Source: Stentor coeruleus (taxonomy: Eukaryota > Ciliophora > Heterotrichea > Heterotrichida > Stentoridae). From it: a DNA stretch of 64,000 bases. Location of the stretch: positions 62,001 through 126,000 of the forward strand of contig MPUH01000035.1 in NCBI GenBank assembly GCA_001970955.1, read 5' to 3'. Both the position numbers and the translations under genes were made by a program. Every line of letters starts with the position of its first letter. Position 1 is the first letter of the stretch. The notes under the pieces are model-generated. The model made no database searches. It saw nothing but the letters and a program-made list of their open reading frames with translations, and was not told the DNA's origin. Shown here piece after piece: positions 30,514 through 40,097 of the stretch.

Positions 30514-31086
30514 CTATTGTTTTTGAAGCGGTAAAAATAGCTTAAACTCAGGAGGTAGTTCTTCTTCTGAATACAATCTATCAGAGAAGTAAATCCTTCT
30601 CAACCTACAATTAGCATGTAACTGTACCCTAAGTGTTTCAATATAGTTAGTCCCATAAGCTCTCCTAGTGAAATCAGATAAATTAAACTGGATTTGATTC
30701 CAGCCTTCATCAAGTCTCATAGGCATTGTACATATAAAAGGTTTAACTCTTGTTGTACTTTGATAATTTGATGCTCTAAATCGCCTTCTTATATTCTTAT
30801 CATCAAGTACCTGAACTTCAAATGTAAAATATTTCTTTAGATTCTTTATAATCATAACAAGAAAAGGAAGTTTTATACCTAAAGTTTGATTTGGATCAGC
30901 TGGACATGTAATAAAAGTTGTTGAGACGTTTGTGCCCATGATTTCGAGAACTGAGCTTTGGATATCAGTATCTGTGATACGTTTTATGTGACCATTACGA
31001 ACACTTTTGTCCCAGATTTGTAAGGGTTTAGCTCCAATGCTGTAAAGGATGGATAAGAACCCAGATTGGAATGTGTTCTTAAACAT
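30514..31086 (-). CDS. CFAP20: Cilia- and flagella-associated protein 20 (CFAP20/BUG22)
   Basis: CFAP20 is a microtubule inner protein of the axoneme inner junction, between the A and B tubules, and is needed for normal ciliary beating. The 190-residue protein starts [18 protein letters not shown] and stays close to animal CFAP20 over its whole length, with [40 protein letters not shown] and a C-terminal [10 protein letters not shown]. Length is normal (about 190-193). No intron is seen. Confidence 0.98.
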   Translation of the reverse strand: MFKNTFQSGFLSILYSIGAKPLQIWDKSVRNGHIKRITDTDIQSSVLEIMGTNVSTTFITCPADPNQTLGIKLPFLVMIIKNLKKYFTFEVQVLDDKNIRRRFRASNYQSTTRVKPFICTMPMRLDEGWNQIQFNLSDFTRRAYGTNYIETLRVQLHANCRLRRIYFSDRLYSEEELPPEFKLFLPLQKQ

Positions 31087-31517
31087 ATTTAATATAGATG
31101 TAATATAAGAGGGAAGTTTTTTTTAGGGAAAATTTAGATATGATTAGAAGGAAATTTTAAGAGAAATTTATTTGAGAGAAGAGGTTTGGGAATATTGGAT
31201 TTAAAATTTTTTTTTGGGATGATGATGAGTTTTGGTGATTTCGAGAATTGAAAGTTTTTAAATGATTGAAGAGATGATTAGGAGGTTGTAAAATTTGTAG
31301 GAAGGAATTATAGATAATTTTTATGAAGAGGTTTTTAGGTTTTATTTAAGATTTTTTTGTATGGAGTGAGGATTTTGATTTTTTTATAGTTTGTGGAATT
31401 TAAGATGGTATTAGGTTTTTAAGGTAATGATTTTGATTTAGATAAAAGAGTAAAATATATGAAATATTATATAGTTATACATAAAATCAGCATACAAATC
31501 CTCATATTTATTAATAT
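31087..31517. other. Spacer, no gene seen
   Basis: G/T-rich on the plus strand over most of its length, as expected for the 5' flank of the minus-strand CFAP20 gene. No coding or RNA signal is seen. Confidence 0.55.
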
Positions 31518-33473
31518 TCAATTCCAAACTTCCTCTATAAACTTATTCTGAGCCACAAGTTTTTCCAAGAACTTTCCTGCTTCTTCAGCTAAATGTTCAC
31601 TAGCAATATTCATAATACNATTCTGAGCCACAAGTTTTTCCAAGAACTTTCCTGCTTCTTCAGCTAAATGTTCACTAGCAATATTCATAATACATTCCTT
31701 AACCCTTTTCCCCATAGCCGCAGATCCAGATACCATAACACATCCATTATATTTATAAATACTTTCCCATATATTCTCTTGTCTCGTTAGCAAAATATCC
31801 CTTAAAGTTCTTTTTTGTGCCTGATCCTTAGAAAAAGCTGCAAACATCTGTCTAATAATAAAAGGTCCTTTTCCATATTTTTCTGGTAAATACTGAAACT
31901 CAAGTACCATATTATCATTAGGGGCAATAAGTTTTTCAATATACTCTTTATATATAAACTGTGTAGATTTGCTTTTACATCCTAAATACAATATTATTTG
32001 ATGCGACTCATTCCCAGTAAAATATTGTTCTTGTAGTTCTAATAAAATACCTTTAAAAGCTGAAATCCCACATCGATTACATATCATGTGTATTACAGAA
32101 GGATTTGAAGGAAGTTTGAATTTGCTGTTCACACAAAAAGCTTTGATGTTTTTATATAAACCAGTAAAATGCATTTTTTCTAAATAACCTGAACAAAGCC
32201 CAGTTCTAACTTTACCTTCACAAGTTCGTTCTCTTAGAACTTCAACTGCGATTTGAATATTATCTGGACTATTTTTATATGATGAAGCTATATGATAATA
32301 TCTTGGTTCTATACGATCTAATATTTGTACTAATACTCCAATTGGAATACGTATTGATGGGAATAGTTTTAAGAAATCAGCAACTGTTAGCATTGGCTCT
32401 TGAAGTTTTCTTTTGAATTCATCGTTACCTTTTAGGGAAGAAAGTGTTGAGATTTTCGCTTGTTCTTCAGGGTTTTGGGCAAAATGCGCAAGTTTTTTTA
32501 GTGTTTTTTTACGAAGCAAAGAAGTCAAGTCACAGTACTTGACTAGAGCTTCATGGGTTGTTATTGGCGTTGGAAATGGGTGTTGAGTATTTGTAGCAAC
32601 GAATTGGAAAGATAATTCAAGGTCGTAACCTTGGATTGCAGCGATTTCACGCACGATCTCTTCGTCGTTTTCAGGGAAAATACCGATTTTACCCCCAGTT
32701 TCATAAGGGCAGCCTTGACCGATTTCTACGTTTAGAGCTGAGAATTCTGGATCTCTCTTCAGTTCTTTGATTTTTAATATTTTCATATCTTTGCTTGCCA
32801 GGTATGTATTTGTAGCTTTTTCGTATTGGATTTTTGGGTTAGGTTTTGCTAATGGGACATGCAATGCCACTTCTAAATACTCAGTATCTTTTACAGTTGT
32901 TCTTCTTGATGATTTTACTTGCCCCGGAAGAACTTTCCAAAGCTCACTCATCCATTTTTGGAATGCTGAAAAATCATTCTCATCCGAATACCCTGATTTT
33001 ACTAACTCAATAGCCCCAAGGTTTTCAAGACTTTCTATAATCTTTATCGCAGTGTTGTTATAAGATGATTTAGTTAAACCAAATACCGAGTATGATAGAT
33101 TGTTTAAGTTTTCATTTGAAGATGATGCTGATTTTGTTAACCATTTGAGGAATTTTACAGCATTTTCTGGAGGAGTTCCATCAGACTGTGTAGAACATAT
33201 AAGAACACAAAAATCATGCTTTTTGAAGTCAAGAATCTGAAAGTTCTCAAGTCTTATGATGTGTGGAGAGAAATGATATTTTTGTGCTTCTTTAGAGAGG
33301 GTTTCAGCTAGACTCATTGCATGATCTGTTTGTGCACCAACATATATATGAAGATGACCTAAACTTTCTGGATTAACTTCAGTTGAGTTAAAATTCGGCT
33401 TAGATTTCTTTAAAAAGTACCAGGTGAAGAGACCTATAATCATGCTTCCTACTAAAGCTAATGTCCATGACAT
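31518..33473 (-). CDS. Membrane-anchored diflavin reductase (cytochrome P450 reductase-like), divergent
   Basis: Diflavin reductases pass electrons from NADPH through FAD and FMN to partners such as P450s. I start at MSWTLALVG (33473), which gives an N-terminal TM anchor as in cytochrome P450 reductase; the frame is open 17 codons further upstream. The order is flavodoxin domain (IYVGAQTDHAMSLAETL, STQSDGTPPENAVKFLKW), FAD domain (PRYYHIASSYKN, then GLCSGYL) and NAD-binding domain. Two sites are unusual: the FMN phosphate loop is GAQTDHA, and the NADPH motif normally GPGTGIAPFRGF is CNRCGISAFKGI. The N at 31619 with its 74-bp duplicate adds 25 false codons near the C-terminus; the real protein ends KLVAQNKFIEEVWN and has about 626 residues. 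Activity with NADPH is doubtful. Confidence 0.82.
   Translation of the reverse strand: MSWTLALVGSMIIGLFTWYFLKKSKPNFNSTEVNPESLGHLHIYVGAQTDHAMSLAETLSKEAQKYHFSPHIIRLENFQILDFKKHDFCVLICSTQSDGTPPENAVKFLKWLTKSASSSNENLNNLSYSVFGLTKSSYNNTAIKIIESLENLGAIELVKSGYSDENDFSAFQKWMSELWKVLPGQVKSSRRTTVKDTEYLEVALHVPLAKPNPKIQYEKATNTYLASKDMKILKIKELKRDPEFSALNVEIGQGCPYETGGKIGIFPENDEEIVREIAAIQGYDLELSFQFVATNTQHPFPTPITTHEALVKYCDLTSLLRKKTLKKLAHFAQNPEEQAKISTLSSLKGNDEFKRKLQEPMLTVADFLKLFPSIRIPIGVLVQILDRIEPRYYHIASSYKNSPDNIQIAVEVLRERTCEGKVRTGLCSGYLEKMHFTGLYKNIKAFCVNSKFKLPSNPSVIHMICNRCGISAFKGILLELQEQYFTGNESHQIILYLGCKSKSTQFIYKEYIEKLIAPNDNMVLEFQYLPEKYGKGPFIIRQMFAAFSKDQAQKRTLRDILLTRQENIWESIYKYNGCVMVSGSAAMGKRVKECIMNIASEHLAEEAGKFLEKLVAQNXIMNIASEHLAEEAGKFLEKLVAQNKFIEEVWN
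31545..31693. repeat. Perfect 74-bp direct repeat around a single N inside the reductase gene
   Basis: Bases 31545-31618 equal 31620-31693, with one N at 31619. Repeat plus N is 75 bases, so the false duplication keeps the frame and hides in the translation as a repeated 24-residue block with one unknown residue. Confidence 0.93.
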
Positions 33474-34197
33474 TTTGTTATGTTTATATAAGTATTTTAT
33501 GTTGTTTTTATGGATTGTTGTCAATTTTGCTAGAATTTTAATATGAGAAAAGAACTTTTTGATTTTGGTTATTATTGTTTGTATCTGCTGAATTTTAGAT
33601 TATTACTTTTATTATGAGAAAGTTGGTATAACTGAAAATTATTTTTACTACAAACATGAATGATGATTTTTTTTATTAAGAATTTTAGTAATATTATCAG
33701 TGCAAACTTGTGATAAAATCAAAAGATAAAAGCGAATTTTATAATATAAAACTTTAACCTGATGATAGTGATAATAATCTTAATCTATATCAAATAAACC
33801 TATAAGCCCAAAATAATTTATTATAGTCTAAGTATATTTTTAAATAAAATCCTCAGAGTTTTTTTATTTTCAAAAACATTCCAAAAAATCTTCTCACCCT
33901 TTTCTACTAAAAACCCTTAACCAAAAACAAAAAATCTCATATCCAAAATTCATATCTAAAAAAGCCTAACTCAATCATATAAATTACAAAAATCCTACTC
34001 CTACTCCTACTCCAAATCCAAAAACCCTACCAAACCCTACCAAACTCTAAAAATCCATATTCATTCCATATCTAAATCCAATCTACAACATACAAAACTT
34101 ATCTTAAAAATCTTTAAAAACCCTAACCTTTCTAAAAACCTTATCAAACCTAGCTTAAAAGGCCACCTCTAATAATTATCTGAATATTTTTTTTTAC
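33474..34197. other. Spacer with short C-rich repeats
   Basis: G/T-rich near the reductase start, then C/A-rich from about 33860 towards the H2A.Z 3' end. Around 33992-34045 there are three copies of cctact followed by two copies of a ten-base unit (accctaccaa). These are too few to be telomeric. No coding signal is seen. Confidence 0.5.
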
Positions 34198-34611
34198 TTA
34201 AGCTTCCAATGGTTTTTCTTTAGGTGCCAACAAAAGACTTTTATGAATATGCGGAATAACTCCTCCTCCTGATATCGTGGCCTTGATCAGTGTATCAAGT
34301 TCTTCATCACCTCTAATCGCTAACTGTAAATGTCTTGGACTAATCCTTTTTACCTTAAGATCCTTACTTGCATTACCTGCCAATTCTAAAACTTCAGCTG
34401 TTAAGTATTCCAAAATTGCCCCTGCATAAACCGCTGCTGTTGCCCCTACTCTATGATGTGCTAACATTCTTTGTTTTAAAAGCCTATGAATTCTCCCTAC
34501 TGGAAACTGTAGACCAGCTTTTATTGATCTTGAAGTTGGAGCTCGTTTATGCTTTGCTGCTGCAACTTTTCCACCTTTACCTTTTCCTCCTGCCTAAATA
34601 AGTCTTACCAT
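34198..34611 (-). CDS. Histone H2A variant H2A.Z
   Basis: H2A.Z replaces H2A in nucleosomes near promoters. A 15-nt intron at 34594-34608 (gtaagacttatttag) sits directly after the ATG; spliced, the 132-residue protein begins [20 protein letters not shown], then [18 protein letters not shown], the H2A fold start. The core is the variant, not canonical H2[41 protein letters not shown], and [13 protein letters not shown] with the H2A.Z-type C-terminal docking region. Retaining the intron would stop translation after five codons. The Gly/Lys-rich tail offers acetylation sites. A palindromic CCAAT element lies 57 nt upstream of the ATG. Confidence 0.98.
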
Positions 34612-35453
34612 TTCTTTTGGTATTATAAGAGTTTGAGGACATTTTTTTAATTTTGATAGATTTTGTTTATTGGCCAATCAGATTTGACTTAAAGAATAAA
34701 ATGATTAGGGAGTTGAGGATTGGGATTAGAAGGTTTAGGAATGGGATTTAGAGGAAGATTTGGGTGAAGAATGGAGTGTGAAGGAGAGATTTTGTTGGAT
34801 TTTTGTCAGAATATTAGATAATAACAGAAAATAATATTACACTTAGTTAGAACTTTAGCGAGTAGTAACTAAGTTGATTAAAATTATATGCATAATGCTC
34901 GCTCACTTCAAAACAAAAACTTTAAAATTAATAATTTTATTTCATAAGATCAATAAAAAATTATATTATCAACACATAAAATCTACTCATTTTCTTTCAG
35001 CCTTACTAAGAAAGCCTAACTACTTTTTATTAAAAATGCTTACTAAATACCAAATATAAATTGTGATATACAAATATAAACATTCATATCTTTATATTTA
35101 AATCTAAAATTCAATAAATATAACCATAATTTCCCATTTTTTCGTACTTCCATCTTTCCATTACACATAATTTCATTCATCCTTTAAATACTATCAAAAT
35201 TCTCCATAATTAAAATTCTTACATGACAAAGGCATCCAGTACTAGCACATCCATATAAAATGTCCATAACCAATCAACAAAAACAATAAAAAAAAAACCC
35301 AACTAAAGGATCCAGCATTCCCAATACAATTTTTTTTAAATACATCATAAAAATCCTACATCCCAACAAAATATTCTTTTAAACCAAATAATCATCTAAA
35401 TAATCCATACAAAATCTTTATCTATAATTTAATATAATCATTGCATTTTACAA
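34612..35453. other. Divergent promoter region of H2A.Z and the SCP-type phosphatase
   Basis: From 34612 to about 34820 the plus strand is G/T-rich with almost no C; from about 34870 to 35453 it is C/A-rich with almost no G. The flip marks the boundary between the two 5' flanks. No gene is seen; a 61-codon open stretch at 34874 has no protein-like features. Confidence 0.55.
34669..34678 (-). promoter_or_regulatory. Palindromic CCAAT box upstream of H2A.Z
   Basis: The ten bases attggccaat form a perfect palindrome that carries CCAAT on both strands, 57 nt before the H2A.Z ATG. CCAAT boxes are known promoter elements of histone genes in other eukaryotes. Its role here is inferred from position only. 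Confidence 0.4.
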
Positions 35454-36479
35454 ATGATCCACAAAAACTTCCTCATCAAGCCTCAAACCGATAAATTGTC
35501 AAAGCCAGTAAATCTATGCCAAAGTTTAGTCCAAGCAGGTAAAAGTACAATAATCCATAAATACAACAATAAAAACAAGCTCCTTGAAGCATATAATTTT
35601 TTAACATCATATGAAGAACCATCATCAAAACCCCAAAGTTTGCATCTATTAAGCCCAATACCCCATAAACCAAATGTAAATCTTATACCCATAAACCAAA
35701 ACTCAAGCCCTAGAGACCCTTCATCTCAAGAACCATCAAATACTTTCTTACGTCATGATAGCAAATCAGAGCTTAAATTCCATAAAAAATACTCTCCTAG
35801 AGAACTCAGTCATTTATCTTCATCATATGAAAACATTGACTTTCACATGCTAAGCCAAACCCCAGCAACAAAAATGCTTGAAAGTATCAGTCCATTGTTA
35901 CGTCATCGTAAAACCCCAGATGAAATCAAAATTATCAAAAATCATTCATATAAAAAAACCATAGCTTTAGATCTAGATGAAACTTTAATCTATTCTTCTC
36001 CTACAAACCTAACCCCTGATCATATAATAACCCGTTTACTTCATGATAATAGTACAATTACTATAAAAGTTAGTATTCGACCTTATGTTAAAGATTTCCT
36101 TCGTATCCTTAGTTCATTAGCTAACATAATAATTTTCACAGCAAGTGCTAAAAATTATGCTGATACTATAATCGATCTTATAGACCCAAATCATAAACAT
36201 ATAAGCGCAAGATATTATCGAGATAGTTGTGTTTTATCACAATATGGGTTTATTAAAGATCTAAACATCCTCAAAAAACCTTTAAAAGATATCCTCCTTA
36301 TAGACAACCTCTCAACAAGTTTCTTATATCAAAAACAAAACGGTATTTTAATCCAAAGCTGGTATGGGGATAAAAACGATACTGAGCTTTATAAGCTTTT
36401 AAAATTCCTTCAAAAAATCCTCCTTTGTGATGATTTCAGAAAATGCGATAAAAATTTTAATGGGATTGTTAATCTATAA
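35454..36479 (+). CDS. SCP/FCP1-type (NIF) protein phosphatase
   Basis: These HAD-fold Mg-dependent phosphatases dephosphorylate phosphoserine, classically the RNA polymerase II CTD or SMAD-like targets. The 341-residue protein has a Ser/Pro/His-rich, probably disordered N-terminus (1-165), then the catalytic domain with DLDETLIYSS (the DxDxT motif at residues 173-177), IRPYVKDFLRILSSLANIII, FTASAKNYADTIIDLIDP and the late motif KDILLIDNLSTSFLYQ. The domain is complete and close to human CTDSP and Dullard in size. The start codon lies in G-poor 5' flank. The methyltransferase gene follows 60 nt later on the same strand. Confidence 0.93.
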   Translation: MIHKNFLIKPQTDKLSKPVNLCQSLVQAGKSTIIHKYNNKNKLLEAYNFLTSYEEPSSKPQSLHLLSPIPHKPNVNLIPINQNSSPRDPSSQEPSNTFLRHDSKSELKFHKKYSPRELSHLSSSYENIDFHMLSQTPATKMLESISPLLRHRKTPDEIKIIKNHSYKKTIALDLDETLIYSSPTNLTPDHIITRLLHDNSTITIKVSIRPYVKDFLRILSSLANIIIFTASAKNYADTIIDLIDPNHKHISARYYRDSCVLSQYGFIKDLNILKKPLKDILLIDNLSTSFLYQKQNGILIQSWYGDKNDTELYKLLKFLQKILLCDDFRKCDKNFNGIVNL

Positions 36480-36539
36480 GCATAACCCTAAACTTATATA
36501 CAAAAATATATTTCTAGAATTCAAATCTTTATATAAAAT

Positions 36540-37166
36540 ATGGCGCAATATGGTAAAGCTGAGTATTGGGAAGAAAGGTATACAAGAGATGCTGAACCTT
36601 TTGATTGGTATCAAAGATGGAGTGGGGTTAAAGATGTTATTACTCAATATATTTCAGCAACACAACAGATTTTGCATATTGGGTGTGGGAATTCACGTTT
36701 GAGTGAAGAAATGTATGATGATGGGTATTTGAATTCGATTAATATTGATATAAGCCAAGTTGTGATTAAAGCTATGCAAGAGAAGTATAGGGATAAGACA
36801 TCAATGAGATATTTACATATGGACTGTAGGAATATGGAATTTGAAGATAAAACTTTTGATGCGGCTTTAGATAAAGGGACTTTAGATGCGGTTTTATGTG
36901 GAGAAAACTCAACAGCTCATGCACAGAAAATGATTTCTGAAGCGTATAGGGTCCTTTCACCTACTGGTGTTTATATTGTTATATCATATGGACAACCACC
37001 ACATAGATATCCATATTTAGATAAGCCTGAGTTTAATTGGGAAATTACTGTACATCAGGTACAGAAACCAACTATTGCTAGTAATGCAGCTTTGGCTACA
37101 GATGATAAGGATCAACCTAATGTTCACTATATTTATGTGTGCAAGAAAAGAGGTACTGATTCTTAA
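36540..37166 (+). CDS. Class I methyltransferase, EEF1AKMT4/METTL13-like
   Basis: EEF1AKMT4 methylates a lysine of elongation factor 1A; relatives include METTL13. The 208-residue protein begins with the family signature (QYGKAEYWEERYTRDAEPFDWY), then the SAM-binding glycine loop ILHIGCGNSRLSEEMYDDGY near residue 45, the acidic residue in NIDIS, and the motif-IV region DAALDKGTLDAVLCGE. After the core come ISYGQPPHRYPYL and a C-terminal YVCKK. Size and motif order fit EEF1AKMT4 alone, not the two-domain METTL13. It lies 60 nt downstream of the phosphatase on the same strand. Confidence 0.92.
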   Translation: MAQYGKAEYWEERYTRDAEPFDWYQRWSGVKDVITQYISATQQILHIGCGNSRLSEEMYDDGYLNSINIDISQVVIKAMQEKYRDKTSMRYLHMDCRNMEFEDKTFDAALDKGTLDAVLCGENSTAHAQKMISEAYRVLSPTGVYIVISYGQPPHRYPYLDKPEFNWEITVHQVQKPTIASNAALATDDKDQPNVHYIYVCKKRGTDS

Positions 37167-37413
37167 TTAGGTAATTATAGAATTTTAAATTAGATAAAAA
37201 ATATTCGTTGAGGTTTTAGTGGAAAAGTTGAAGTTTTATGAAAAATTCCTGGCGGGAAATTATAAAAAGGAAATTAAAGTGACCTGATTTGGAATAAACC
37301 CTCAAGAAAAATTCCTTAAAGTAAAAATATTCCCAAATGACTAAGTATGAAATTTAAAAAATCAGACTGTTTTTAATTCATAAAATCAAACACAAATTAA
37401 CTGCGAAGGGTAA

Positions 37414-37953
37414 TTAAAATATAAACGGCAGGATGTGGAATTTTATTACTGGGAAACTTTTAAAAGTTCCTGGGGTATACCTTGGTGATGCATTTTTTGA
37501 AAGGGCTGTGCTCAACTGACTGTTAGCTAATATCTGTTGAACCTCACAATCACATTCATGGGTTGATACACTCAACTCATCTTTTTTACCATACTCAAAA
37601 CTAGGGACTTCATATACAACATTGTCTTCAGAAAGTTTTAAACTTTCCCACTTTTTCTTAGATTTCAATTTCTCTTGTTTTTCACGATGAGCTTTTCTTA
37701 ATGATAATTTATTATATGAAGGCTCATCTAATGTGCTTTCAATGTTTTGGGTAGATTTCTGAAGTTTATTCAAACTTTGTAGTTTAGATAACAATTGTTG
37801 CTTTTCAGAAATCAGGTCAAAATTTTCTTTCTCGTACTTTTTGATTTTTTGAAGGCAGAGGTCCCGAGAGGTTTTTATTCTTTCGGTGACTTGCTTGATA
37901 GTCTTTATCCTTTCCTCGATGCTTTGTAGTGTTGAGAGCTCGAAAGATGTCAT
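37414..37953 (-). CDS. Small coiled-coil protein, unknown function
   Basis: I do not recognise this 179-residue protein. Residues 1-75 form a heptad-like coiled coil (LQSIEERIKTIKQVTERIKT, then LLSKLQSLNKLQK). A basic patch follows (LRKAHREKQEKLKSKKKWE), then an acidic, Cys-containing segment and a hydrophobic end (VIKFHILPFIF). The start lies only 28 nt downstream of the EFHC1-like pseudogene on the same strand. The odd hydrophobic ending could mean an unseen 3' exon, but I find no 15- or 16-nt intron there. Confidence 0.6.
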   Translation of the reverse strand: MTSFELSTLQSIEERIKTIKQVTERIKTSRDLCLQKIKKYEKENFDLISEKQQLLSKLQSLNKLQKSTQNIESTLDEPSYNKLSLRKAHREKQEKLKSKKKWESLKLSEDNVVYEVPSFEYGKKDELSVSTHECDCEVQQILANSQLSTALSKNASPRYTPGTFKSFPVIKFHILPFIF

Positions 37954-37981
37954 TTTAAAATACTACTTATGAATCTATCTA

Positions 37982-39516
37982 TTAAAACCTTTGATAGTTT
38001 TCTAACATCCATTTCTTGGTATAATCATCACAGGATTCTATATGAAAACGATAACTATTGATGACAACATCAGATCCTACAATAAACCTCTTTTAAATAT
38101 CTTCAGGTTGTGGTGAGTTAAATTTACTTACCCATCTGAGGATTTTATGAGAATTGTCAATAAATTTGAAATAATTTTTATTTGGAGGTTTGAGAATAAG
38201 CCTATAATATACCCTAATGAGTCTTCTTCGCTACCAAGACCATCATGTGGTGGAATTTTAGTTTTATAATAATATATAAGTTTTATATTTGAAGAAAAAA
38301 AAGAATTACTATATTATTAACTTCTCTTGGAAGAGAGTCTTGTAATGGACCAATTGGAAAAAGTTTTGAATAATATTTTCTATAATAATCAGCAGTAAAT
38401 TCATCAGCGCTATCAATAATATATTCTCTACCATCAATAGTAAGGACCATATTTGGTTCAATTTCATATTCTTGTAAGTATTCAGATTCTGGAGTTTGGA
38501 CAGGTTGACTGATGGCAAATTTTTTTGGTAGTTTGTTTCTTCTTAGCAATATAGGGAATTCAATTCTCCCATCGTTTGGATAGTGACATTCTAGGATTTC
38601 TACTGTGTCATCTGCTAGGTAGAAGTGCAAGATGTAGTTTTCACCATTTTTGCAATAAAACCGAAGAACTTTTCGGTTGTTGTCTAGGAACTGCTTTTGG
38701 TTCTTAGGACGCCCACCTAAAGACTTTTCTAGGAAGTCCTTCATTGCTTGGTCACAGACTTTGACTTCTTTGCTTGTTATTTTGATTCCAAAAGCATCAT
38801 TTAACATGTTTTTATTGTATTTTTTATAATATTTTTTATAGTATTTTTATGATAATTTGCCATTTCCTCTTCTGGTCCTTGAATCCACCCATTATGCTCA
38901 TAAAACTCTCTAGTATAAGTATCACAGTCAACAAGTCTTAAGTTTTTTCTGTATATCAAAACATTCTCGCCAACTCTTAAATCCTAAGGCAAAACACGTA
39001 TGCCGCTCTGGTCATCTTTAAACACTCTATCTTTTCAAAAAAAACCCCTGCGGAGTCGCACTATTCATCCGCTTAGGTTCAATAATAGATAAAATATGAT
39101 CTTCAAGATAATAATAATACAAGTTTTCTTAATCTAAAATGCTCTAAAGCGCTTTCAACAACAGGCTCTCTGAAATACCCATAAAAACGAAGAATTTTCC
39201 GGTCCATTTTAACAAAAGTTAGCTCGAATTGGTCCGTTATTTCATTAATATCCAAAAGTGCATGAATAGAATGTGTTTTAGATCTCCACTGTGTATCTAT
39301 CATACGAGTCTAAATAGGAACTTCAACATTTGGTCTTCTTGGTAAAGGATAAAAAGGAAAAGGCTTATTAGCCTAAGTAATAGTTGCATAGTCACGATTA
39401 TCTTCTTATTTTTTAGCGCTAACTTTTTTGTAATCTACTTTCTGAATAATTATTATTGTTGGGTCATGATGAGGATTAAAACCAGGAAGTTTAGGAAAGG
39501 CGCTTGGTCCTTGCAT
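37982..39516 (-). pseudogene. EFHC1/RIB72-like DM10-domain gene, decayed
   Basis: EFHC1/RIB72 proteins are microtubule inner proteins of the axoneme with three DM10 domains. Reading leftwards from the ATG at 39516 (MQGPSAFPKLPGF) I find DM10-1 in pieces (MDRKILRFYGYFREP, YLEDHILSIIEPK, ENVLIYRKNLRLVDCDTYTR), a nearly intact DM10-2 at 38807-38283 (GGRPKNQKQFLDNNRKVLRF, YLADDTVEILE, DSADEFTADYY), the linker IPPHDGLGSEEDSLG, and a DM10-3 lacking its middle (NKNYFKFIDNSHKILRWVSK, then NSYRFHIESCDDYTKKW). I count at least five in-frame TAA/TAG codons, at least three frame changes and one internal loss. None of the stops is covered by a 15/16-nt GT-AG stretch, so it is decayed, not intron-split. 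Confidence 0.88.
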
Positions 39517-40097
39517 TTTAAAATATAAGAATCTTATGAGGTAAATATGGTTAGAAGAATAAGAATGTAGATGAGGAATAAAAGGATTGATGATTATTCT
39601 ACATAATCTAAACACAAACCTATAAACATAGGTCTAACTGTTAAGAATCTAAAGAAAAAGCTTAGTACATGTATGTTAGTTTTAAAACCAATCATGCTAT
39701 ATTTAAATGCTGAAATAACAAAATAGGTGGAATTTTAGAGTATTTATATATAAGTTCATATAATACTATTCTACTATTAAATTAGAAAACTATATTAAAA
39801 TAAATCACCATAGTATGTAAAGTAATATAAACCCATTCCTCTAAAGTTAATATATATAACAATAGATTCTTTAAATTAATAAAAAATCATCGAGCTTTAG
39901 CAACAAAAAAAGCTAACGCACAAACACATCAAATCCTATTCATAAAACCTTTATTCTCAATTGTATAAAATTAATTCTTCCCTTCTTACATCCTAAAAGC
40001 CTTATTTCCTATCCTCATCATATCTTACCCATAGTATTGCCAAAAAAAAATAAAAGTCCCTTTCTTAATCCACACATTTGTCATTCTTAATATATTA
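39517..40097. other. Divergent spacer, no gene seen
   Basis: It lies upstream of the EFHC1-like relic and of the 1018-residue gene. From about 39880 to 40097 the plus strand is C/A/T-rich with very little G, the usual 5' flank of a plus gene here. No coding or RNA signal is seen. Confidence 0.55.

Noticed and set aside
33992-34045. CCCTA-rich short repeats that suggested an internal telomere tract.
   Set aside because: There are only two copies of the ten-base unit and it does not follow a regular telomeric octamer; C/A-rich 3' flank explains it.
38283-38807. The open DM10-2 frame as a small stand-alone DM10 gene.
   Set aside because: Matching DM10-1 and DM10-3 fragments lie directly before and after it on the same strand, so it is one surviving piece of the larger decayed gene.
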